DNA of 64,000 nucleotides from Aquarana catesbeiana. Taxonomy: Eukaryota; Chordata; Amphibia; Anura; Ranidae. The notes under the pieces are model-generated. The model did no database searches. It saw only the letters and a list, made by a program, of their open reading frames with translations, and had not been told where the DNA came from. Within the stretch, counting starts at the first letter, position 1; the number at the start of each line of letters is the position of its first letter. Shown here in pieces: positions 56,522 through 64,000 of this stretch. The stretch is from positions 502,102,472 to 502,166,471 of the forward strand of contig NC_133328.1 in NCBI RefSeq assembly GCF_042186555.1, written 5' to 3'. A program made the translations under genes and the position numbers.

Positions 56522-58845
56522 ATCGTGATCCCTAAATAAGAGATGCCTCTGGAACCCCATTGGAAGGGAAAATTAGTCTGTAGTTGGGTAAGGGTGGTAC
56601 TGGGTAATGATATGTTTAAGGCCTTAGTCTTAGACATGTTCAGTTTGAAATTACTAAAACTGTCCAAATCTACAAAAATTCGTGCATCAGGGAGGGTAGG
56701 GTAGTATGAGGTTGTTGTATGTAGACTAATAAATCATCTGCGTAAAGTGGAAAGTTTTATGTTGAGATGAGGGTGTCTGAATTCCTACTATAGATGTATT
56801 TTGTCTAATGGCCTGGGCCAGGTGTTCTATCACTAAAACAAAAAAGAAGGGGAGACAGGGGGCAGCCGGTGTGCCCGTTTGAAATCTGGAATGAAGCGGA
56901 GGAGGAACCGTTGGACCAGGACTGACGCCGAGGGACGTGAGTATAGGGCCATGACCCTAGAGACCAAAAGTGGAGCCAAGGCCTATCTGTTGCAAAGAGA
57001 GGCGTTAAAAAGTCCCAATTGACCCCGTCAAAGGCCTTCTCGGCATCAAATGAGAGCAGGCAAGCTTTTAGGTTGTGTTTTTCGGATGTAGGAAATGAGG
57101 TGAATGGTTTTTTGTGGTATTGTCCCTTTCTCGGCCAGGGACAAATCCCAGCTGGTCTTTATGTATGAGTGAAGGTAGGAGATAGGAGATAGGCGATTAG
57201 CCAGGACTTTGGCGTAGAGCTTAATATCAAGGTTAAGGAGTGAAATGGGACGATAACTGCTACATTGGGAGGGGTCTTTGCCAGGTTTGGGTATTACTGA
57301 AATATTAGCTGCTAGTAGGTCTCTAGAGGGAAGATGTGTATCGTCTATAGAGTTAAATGCGCTAGTTAACAATGGGGTCAGATGATGAGCAAAGAATTTA
57401 TAGAATCTCGGGGAGAACCCATCAGGGCCTGGGCATTTACCATTTTTCAGGCTTTTGCTAGCGGCAGTGAATTCCTCTGTTGTAAGGGGGTCGTCCATGG
57501 CAGATGTCTGTTCAGGGTTTAGATGTGGTAGAGCTGTGTCAGAGATGTAGTCCTGCATGGAGGATAGGTGTGTGTCGTTAGTAGGGGTCGTCCCGTTTGG
57601 GGTGTGGAGATTGTATAAGTTCGAGCAGTATTGTTTAAATGCGTCAGAAATGCCATTGTGGTTATTAATTTTTCGTTGGTCAGATGTACAGATTTGTGGT
57701 ATAGGTCGGCGTGGGGGGCGAGGATGAAGAACTCTTGCGAGGTGTTGTCCACATTTGTTAGCTAAAGTGTAATGTCGGTTACGTCCTCGGTCTCTGGCTA
57801 TAAGGGAGTTAGCATCGAGTAGACGGAGCAGGTCTCTACGTGCATTAGATAGGTCGGTATATGTTGCAGGGTCTAAGTCTCGCTTATGTGTAACTTCAAG
57901 CGTTTTAATCATAGATAAAAGACGTGAGATATCGGCCATTCTGGCTTTTTTTAGCCGAGAGCCATGCTGGATTAGTGTCCCTCTAAGTACACATTTCAGA
58001 GCTTCCCATTTAATAAGGGGATTAGTATCATCTTGGCGGTGATCTGCAATAAAGTCACTAATCGTTTTTTCAACTGCTGCAACACATACCGAGTCAGTCA
58101 GTAGATTGTCATTAAGTCGCCACGAGGACCGAGTGCGGGATTTTGGTGGATGGGCTAGGTTGAGGTGTACGGGTGCGTGATCCGACCAGAGGATATTTCC
58201 TATGGAGGCCTTGAGTGGTATATCTAGTAATGTTTGGGAGATTAGAAAGTAATCGATATGGCTATAGGATTTATGAGCTACTGAGTAACAACTGTAGTCT
58301 CTCTCTAGGGGATGTTGTATCCTCCATATGTCTACGAGCTGTGCCGAGTTTAAAAGGGATTTTATGTGTGTAAGAGTCGTGTGGGACATGGCTGACTTAC
58401 CCGAAGAAGTGTCCACAGCTGGAGAAAGAGTTGTGTTGAGGTCACCACCTAAAATGACACAAGGACCCCCAAATGGTAGCAATTTGTTTAGAACCTTGGA
58501 CAGAAATTTCCCTTGATCCTGGTTTGGTCCATAGACATTAGCCACTGTAAAGACAGAAGAATTAAATTTGAGCTTGAGGAATAAATAACGCCCTAGTGGG
58601 TCTATCAGGGAATCTAAGATTTCTGGGTGGAACGATTTTGCATGAGGGTTCGTACTGTGAAACCATTGGGGAAAGTGAGGGTTTTTAAGGGATGGAATCT
58701 CTGAACCCCGGAAATGCGTGTCTTGTAGGAGCAGGATTTTAGTTTTAGTCTTATGAAAGTGGTATAACACCTGGCTTCTTTTTTCGGGGGTATTGAAGCC
58801 TCTACAGTTATAGGGCGATAAGGTTAGATGCTCAAGTGAAGACAT
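56522..58845 (-). pseudogene. ORF2 of the nested L1 (endonuclease and RT, frameshifted)
   Basis: From ATG 58845 the endonuclease domain is open: LSPYNCRGFN, LLLQDTHF (catalytic position is Asp, not the usual Glu), GGDLNTTL, SHIDYFLI and WSDHAPVHL. RT begins with VIPKPGKDPSQCSSYRPISL and LNLDIKLYAKVLANRL. The main frame is lost near 57175. Downstream pieces appear in other frames: LLSFDAEKAFDGVNWDFL near 57040, GCPLSPLLF near 56860, the YADD box near 56740, and SYLGI near 56530, just before the gap. The C-terminal knuckle is not visible and probably lies in the gap. Confidence 0.9.
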
Positions 58846-59827
58846 AATAAGAGTGGGGAGAGGTAACAGTATATGTTAATAACGTCCGCGCCGAGGTCCA
58901 TCTTGCCCAAGAATAGGGGAGTGAAGTAAGTGGGTAGGTAGGGGAAGAGAAAAAGGTGGGAGAGGAGAGAGGAAAAGGGAGGGAGAAAGTAAGAGAGAAA
59001 AATAGGTAAAAAAATAAGCCACTAGGTGGCAGCATTAAGTAATCCTTTGAATGTAGAAACATTTCTATAAAGTGCTTATAAACTAATATCAGTAAAGTGC
59101 GCTAACAGGCACTACAAGTCCTAAGGGGGGATGTGGTGAGCACCTAGAGTGTCTCCCAGTCCCGGGGTCCACGGGGGGAGCAAAAGCTGGTGAAAACATT
59201 ATATAACCATCAATTTGTTATCATAAGGTAACCTGGTAAGAACATATAAGTAATAACTTGTCACATATAATGTGTATACCCCCACTCCCTCCCAAACACA
59301 TCAGAAAAAAACATGGAAGCATTTCTATAAGGCTTTCGTATATTAATTCGTAGTTAGGAGCGAGTTTCAATATGGGTGGGGAGGATAAGCCTTAATTATA
59401 GAACCCATCCGCCCCAGCCTTGTCCCCAGAAAAAAAGAACAAAGAAAATGTAGACAACAATAGAGAAAAAATTTGAAAGGATCATCCTGAAAAGGACATC
59501 CAACTAGGATAATGTGGGGGGACAAAAAGGCATCTGCAAAAATGATGATGCGAAAAAAGTAAAAAAAAAGAAAAAAAAAGGAATGGGGGAGGGGGGGTAT
59601 TGGATCTGTAACACTGTTAGTGTTGTAGACAGGTAGGTAGTCCAGGGAGATCTTTACCACTTAAAAGTGGTTCAAGAGTAGACGGCCTGCACCGCTTTCC
59701 TATTCTTTCCTTCCTTGAGGGAAAGAAAAAAAAAAAAAAAGAAGAGATCCAAAAAAAAAAAAAGGAAACAATACAATAGTCACGGTGGTAGGATAAAGAT
59801 GTGGTGTCTGCAGGGCCTAGAGACCAG
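58846..59827 (-). other. Inter-ORF spacer of the nested L1
   Basis: 982 bp, with purine-rich plus-strand runs (GAGAGGAAAAGGGAGGG at 58963; A-runs at 59560-59580 and 59728-59763). No frame with recognisable content. Confidence 0.75.
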
Positions 59828-60976
59828 TCAGCCATCTGGAGACTTCTGAGGGGAGCTTCTGGGTCGCTTGTTCTTGCTCGCTTTCCGCCATTGTGTGTGG
59901 AATGGAAGTCCCGGAGTAGCAGAAGGAAGGGGCCAGTCTGGCAGGGAGATCTGGGGTAGCTCCAGAGTGCTCAGGAACCTTGGTAGGTCTCCTAATGTGC
60001 GGAAAAGGGCCGTTTTGCCTTCGTGATGAACCCGTAATTGAAAAGGGAACCGCCATTGATATTTGATCTTTCTTTCCTGAAGAACAGATGTAATCGGTTT
60101 AAGTGCACGCCGCATGGCCAGAGTTTGGTGCGACAGGTCAGGCAGCAGCATTACTGGGGTGTCATTCAGCCGAATGGAGTCCTGTGTGCTGGCTGCTTTC
60201 ATGATCTCCTCTTTAACTTTATAAAAGTGCACCCTGCAGAGCGTGTCCCGAACAAAGGCGGAATCAGAACTACGCGGGCCTGAGGTTCTGTGAACTCTGT
60301 CCAGCTCAATAGGGGTATCTTTGGGTTGCTGCAGGATTTGGTTGAATATGGCAGTGACTGCTCCATGTAAATCATTGTGATCTATGGTTTCTGGTATGCC
60401 ACGAATTCTAATATTGTTCCGTCTGCTACGGTTTTCGATGTCATCTTGGTGGTACATGAGCTGTTGTAGTATGTTAGTATGGGTATTGAGGATCTCTTCA
60501 TGGGACTGTAATGTATTGCACATACCATCAGTGGTATTTTCTACGTCCTCCATTCTAGTCCCTAGATCCCTCTTGAGCTCAGCAATCTCTTTCCTGTATG
60601 ACTTCTCCATGCGGGAGACATAATGTTCAAAGTCAGTTTTAGTAGGTAAAGAGTGGAGGTAGGCATGCATGGATCTCATCTGCGACTCCATGTCCCATCC
60701 GTCCCCGGAGCACAGGGAGGCCTGGGAGAGGCTTTGGGGGCTGTGTGGGTGGTATAGTGGGGGCTCCAGATCCGTGAGGGAGACTGAGTGGCCTCTGGAC
60801 AGTACCTGTTCGGCGTCTGCATGTGCTGAGCGGGCGGGAGACTGAGGCGCCGCCCCCATCTTGGAGGCTCTCTGGCTCTGGTAGGCCGCGGAGGAACGGG
60901 TCACAAAATTCCCTAAATCGCCCTGTGTCCGGTCACCGGCGGGCTTCGAGTGGTCCCTGGGCTTTCCTTTACCCAT
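59828..60976 (-). CDS. L1 ORF1 protein of the nested L1 (intact)
   Basis: 382 codons starting MGKGKPRDHSKPAGD. A polar N-terminus is followed by a coiled coil (about 120-185: FEHYVSRMEKSYRKEIAELK, RMEDVENTTDGMCNTL) and the RRM entry DDIENRSRRNNIRIRGIPE. PIELDRVHRTSGP ends the RRM. The C-terminal domain has VHFYKVKEEIMKAAS and YQWRFPFQLRVHHEGK, and a basic tail ends the protein. It aligns in layout with ORF1 at 35826-36893 and is of the same general subfamily. ORF1p binds LINE RNA. The frame is intact although ORF2 of the same copy is broken. Confidence 0.94.
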   Translation of the reverse strand: MGKGKPRDHSKPAGDRTQGDLGNFVTRSSAAYQSQRASKMGAAPQSPARSAHADAEQVLSRGHSVSLTDLEPPLYHPHSPQSLSQASLCSGDGWDMESQMRSMHAYLHSLPTKTDFEHYVSRMEKSYRKEIAELKRDLGTRMEDVENTTDGMCNTLQSHEEILNTHTNILQQLMYHQDDIENRSRRNNIRIRGIPETIDHNDLHGAVTAIFNQILQQPKDTPIELDRVHRTSGPRSSDSAFVRDTLCRVHFYKVKEEIMKAASTQDSIRLNDTPVMLLPDLSHQTLAMRRALKPITSVLQERKIKYQWRFPFQLRVHHEGKTALFRTLGDLPRFLSTLELPQISLPDWPLPSATPGLPFHTQWRKASKNKRPRSSPQKSPDG

Positions 60977-61097
60977 CAGGACGTTCTTGGTAGCTGGATG
61001 GGTGATGGTAAAGGAGATAGAGCCCCGTGGAGATCGTCAGGACTGGGAGCTGCCGCGATGTGCGTCCTACAGCTCCATGCGCTAAGCCACGCCCCTC
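60977..61097 (-). promoter_or_regulatory. Short 5' UTR of the nested L1
   Basis: 121 bp, GC-rich, from the element start at 61097 to the ORF1 ATG. Much shorter than the 783-bp leader of the L1 at 47-54 kb. Confidence 0.6.
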
Positions 61098-61975
61098 GTG
61101 ATCACAGATTTAAAAACAAACCTGTTAGTGCTTAATGAGAAGCTGATATCTGTGGAAGCAGCAGGGAAGCACAGAGACAAGGACATCCACAGACTTGAAG
61201 AGATATTGGTCACACATGCCCAGCATTTCATAGAAATGAATAGGCATATTGAAGACTTGGATAACAGAGGCAGGAGATGTAATATAAGAGTGAGGGGGAT
61301 CCCAGAATCAGTGGAGACTGATCAGAATGTACCAGCGTTACAGAGGTTCTTTAATAGCCTGCTGGAAAGACAAGAGGACATGGAGATAGAGTTTGTGAGA
61401 GCACATAGAGCCCCCGAGACCGAAGGGACCTGAGACTGCCCCGCCAAGGAATATAATATGTTGCCTGCAAAGCTTTATCCTCAAAGAAGACATCATGCGT
61501 AAAGCATGGAGGACACATTATATTTAATGGGGAAACCATAATGCTATTCCAAGATGTATCCCAAATTACCCTGAAGAATAGATGAGCTCTGCGCCCTCTG
61601 CTGGAGAAGCTAAGAGACAGAGAGCTGAGATACACATGGTGCTTCCCATTTGCCCTGATGGTCTCACACAATGGACAACAACATGTCCTGCGCACACCTG
61701 CTGACCTCCCGGACTTTTGCAACGCACTGAACCTGGGCGAGACAGATCTCCCTGAGTGGTACTCAGACTTCCTACAGGCCCCCCTGTATAGAAGCCCCAC
61801 CAGATCACTGTTTTTCACTCCTGACAAGCAGCAAGCAAAAAAACAAAACAGAGCCGTGGTGGAGGGTCTGAAGCAGGGACACCCAGAGTGCAAGCTGAAT
61901 CAGCTAGAGGCCAGGATGATGAGTGATCCACTTACACACAGCTTCTTTCGTTCCCCCACCCCAACTTGAGTCCTG
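61098..61975 (+). pseudogene. Host L1 ORF1, C-terminal part
   Basis: Continues the coiled coil (HRLEEILVTHAQHFIEMNRH), then the RRM (NIRVRGIPES, IEFVRAHRAP) to a stop at 61431-61433. Beyond it, other frames give the C-terminal domain: QITLKNR, TWCFPFALMVSHNGQQHVL (about 61630-61690) and a tail ending at 61967-61969. At least one frameshift and stop are present. Confidence 0.85.
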
Positions 61976-63015
61976 TTAACCACTGAGCCATAAGTCCCTT
62001 ATGGGGGTTGTTCAATTCCCAACAAACATTCACTTTCTGCCAGAAGCTGGAAAAGCCCAACCTGGGTGGACTCTCCTCTATCTACACCCACAGCAGGTGG
62101 GCAATGCCACAGACCATCTCCAGACAATAAAGAGCCCCCGCACGCCCTGTGATACCTCACTCAGCTGGAACTGCTTCATTTGTTTTGCCTCAGGTAACCT
62201 AGAAACCCAGAATCAGCCGGACAGTGTGAATTGATGGCGAATACTTGCAGGATGGGCCTCGTCTCCTCAAGATGAACTCGCACGCTGGACCGAGACACAG
62301 AGGCTGGATTTGCAGCACACCCTGAGCTTAGTGAATATCCCCCCCATTTTTTTCCTTTTTTTGTTTAACAGGAGCCAGTTACAGTCCACATCGGTCCTTC
62401 ATAATGTGCATTGATTGACCAAGTTGGCACCATGCTGTGCCATATTTCAATTTTAAGGGACTTAAACCTTAGGTAATCGGGCTTGCAATGCCATTTTTGG
62501 TCGGGTGTTTACATGTTTATATGTTTATATATTTGTATGTTATACCAATTATAGAATTTAGGCTAATACAGTTGCGGCTGTGTGTGCAACAGCCAGTTAG
62601 TTCCTTTAGGTTTATTTGTTTAGTCTATCCCTTGGGTATGACAGAGGTGGGCTTCCGCCACATTGTTTGTCGCCTCCCATTTACCCCGCAGAGTGACCCG
62701 GTGCTCCTTGATACGGACACAGGGGACTCTACATTTCCTTGAGAGTGACTTCTCCTAAGACGGCTGGTCCCACCTCGGGGAAGAGCTATTAATAACTGCC
62801 TCTCTTACCTCCCTATCCCTACCCCCTCTTTATCTCTCTCCTTGATCCCTCTTTATCCTCATATCCCCACTTATCCTCCCCACATTTATGAGAAAAAATA
62901 CTGTTATCGCTGCTTAATTTTTAACCCAGATATTAATCTACACCAGTTTTATCTCTTGCAGTTTGGTCCTTGGAGGACCTCCTCCTGTGTCCCTCCCAGA
63001 TGGCCTACTCAGCCC
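61976..63015 (+). other. Inter-ORF spacer of the host L1
   Basis: About 1 kb without a supported frame, of the same size class as the spacers in the other L1 copies. Confidence 0.6.
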
Positions 63016-63120
63016 TGGGGCATTGCCCCATAGTGATATTACACAATGTCAGAGGCCTGAACATTCCTGAACAACGATCTACCATATTTCGAGAGCTCAA
63101 AAAAAAAAAATCATATGTTT
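63016..63120 (+). pseudogene. Host L1 ORF2, first codons only
   Basis: The frame reads ILHNVRGLNIPEQRSTIFRE, the normal start of an L1 endonuclease domain, then meets an A12 run and loses similarity. The rest of ORF2 is missing. Confidence 0.75.
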
Positions 63121-63320
63121 GTTATGTATATTATACGTGTCTGCCCTGTATATATTAACCTCTGCACATTTTTTATCTTTTATTTTCATCTTTATTGTAG
63201 TTCTTGTTATGACTTCTAGGGGGCAAGAACTGTTACGATCTTTGGACATACAATGTATAATTGAGGTACTTGTTTATAATGTGCAGTGTATCTTGTAGCC
63301 CCACTCAATATTGAGTCGCT
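63121..63320. other. AT-rich stretch, possibly L1 3' sequence
   Basis: No domain or terminal repeat recognised. Confidence 0.35.
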
Positions 63321-63620
63321 AGCCATGGCGGCTTCACTCCTCCCCTTTTATTTCTCTAGGCGAGCATGCAATCACCTGGCACACAAAGCCGCCTGGGCCA
63401 CGTAACCCATGGCGGATTTTTTGGAGCACAGGAGCTTCCTGCTTGGCTGTCCTCCATCTTGCTACTCCAGCAGACATGCGCAGTCCGCTGGTGAGGCATT
63501 GTGTGCTGGTGGGCTGCGTGCGCAGCTTGCCATTCTGCTGCGCTGACATCGTGCATGCGCAGTACATGCACAGCTCAGGAGGCCAAGGGAGGGCAGGTTT
63601 TCAGTTTGACACAGCTCACA
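63321..63620. promoter_or_regulatory. CpG-rich block with repeated TGCGCA motifs
   Basis: Contains AGCCATGGCGGC and four CATGCGCAG/GTGCGCAG-like NRF1-type words between 63473 and 63565. It resembles promoter-like parts of dispersed repeats. No downstream gene is seen. Confidence 0.35.
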
Positions 63621-64000
63621 GCAGTCGGCTATGCTAATTACTCAATTATCAACTAGTTAAAAACACACACACGACAGCACAGTCATGGCATCCACTCTAT
63701 AGTAACTGGATGTCAGGATGCTGTGTGCTCTCATAATCCCTCTCAAGGTAATGATTTAAATTCAACTTCTGAACTATTGTTTCAGTAGTTACAGGAAGTC
63801 TGTCTATATATATATTTATTACTATAGGGATACTCTATATTATAACTAACTGCTACATGAGTGTAGATGATTATTCAATTTAATCTAGTCTAGTATATAG
63901 ATTTTGGAAGCTTACATGACCAGTAGGAACACTTTTTGTCCGTATCTTGGACCAACGTATTACTCAGGTAGCAACTTTCTGGTACGTTTTACATTTCAGT
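63621..64000. other. No gene recognised
   Basis: AT-rich sequence to the window end, with nothing recognised. Confidence 0.4.

Larger units (their letters stand above)
55991..61097 (-). mobile_element. L1-clade LINE nested in the host L1 ORF1
   Basis: The duplication GTGATCACAGATTTA flanks it (55976-55990 and 61098-61112). Its 5' end on the minus strand starts GAGGGGCGTGGCTTAGCGC and its 3' end reads AATAAAAACATATTTGACAC with no poly-A. ORF1 is intact and ORF2 is frameshifted and interrupted by the assembly gap. The visible length of 5.1 kb includes 500 N of unknown true size. Confidence 0.93.
55530..63120 (+). mobile_element. Host L1 (plus strand), split by a second L1 and lacking most of ORF2
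   Basis: A 5' UTR (about 55530-55825), ORF1 (resuming at 61113) and the first codons of ORF2 (about 63020-63115) are present. The middle is the inserted minus-strand L1. After an A-run at 63103-63114 the ORF2 sequence ends, so most of the RT gene is deleted or the element was rearranged. The 3' border is approximate. Confidence 0.7.

Noticed and set aside
55826..56667. Long frames spanning 55826-56539 (plus) and 55924-56667 (minus)
   Set aside because: They are open only because they run across 500 N. The real content is L1 ORF1 start on the left and ORF2 sequence on the right.
61351..61893. 180-codon minus-strand frame
   Set aside because: Antisense shadow of the host L1 ORF1 C-terminal domain.

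Overview
The window looks like vertebrate, specifically amphibian and probably ranid-frog, nuclear DNA. I infer this from four things: repeat families I recognise as typical of frog genomes (the GGGGTCCCCC/CCATACCAG tandem repeat at 32 kb, the TTAA-flanked CCACTTCC element at 34.8 and 42.1 kb, and the small elements beginning CCTTTCACAC), two-ORF L1-clade LINEs with long inter-ORF spacers, Harbinger, hAT and Tc1 elements, and TA microsatellites. The species is an inference. I found no host protein-coding gene, rRNA gene or functional tRNA gene. Essentially all coding potential belongs to transposable elements.

Layout. 1-6 kb: a TA microsatellite, a non-autonomous hAT element with 8-bp target duplications (1504-3099) and an unclassified repeat with a CpG-rich promoter-like block. 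6.1-14.7 kb: a possible long element with GGGGGTCATTTACT ends, filled with tRNA-like units, small inverted-repeat elements, a nested hAT (8676-9226), a long-arm MITE (11977-12303) and a fold-back Tc1 relic (12626-13476). 15.1-22.4 kb: a complete PIF/Harbinger-type transposon bounded by TTA duplications, carrying a broken DDE transposase, a convergent Myb/SANT-like gene and a MADF-BESS-like gene divergent from the Myb gene. 22.4-28 kb: mostly small inverted-repeat elements.

28-33.7 kb: an old L1/Tx1-type LINE split by a ranid repeat that is itself split by a 5'-truncated L1 with a long open frame (29335-31663). 34.8-42.1 kb: a TTAA-flanked element split by a full-length L1 (35666-42058, 14-bp duplication) whose two ORFs carry only three visible lesions. 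44.6-46.6 kb: L1 remnants. 47.4-54.2 kb: a full-length minus-strand L1 with both ORFs uninterrupted (359 and 1262 codons), a poly-A tail and a 10-bp duplication; it is the best candidate for a recently active element. 54.5-55.4 kb: a Tc1 fragment and a 231-bp tandem duplication. 55.5-63.1 kb: a plus-strand L1 whose ORF1 is split by a minus-strand L1 (55991-61097, 15-bp duplication). The split element contains an assembly gap of exactly 500 N.

The genes do not form a host pathway. They work in element-sized modules: ORF1p plus ORF2p for each LINE, and transposase plus DNA-binding accessory proteins for Harbinger. The nesting gives a relative age order: degraded Tx1/Tc1/hAT relics are oldest, then the TTAA and Harbinger elements, with the target-site-flanked L1 copies youngest.
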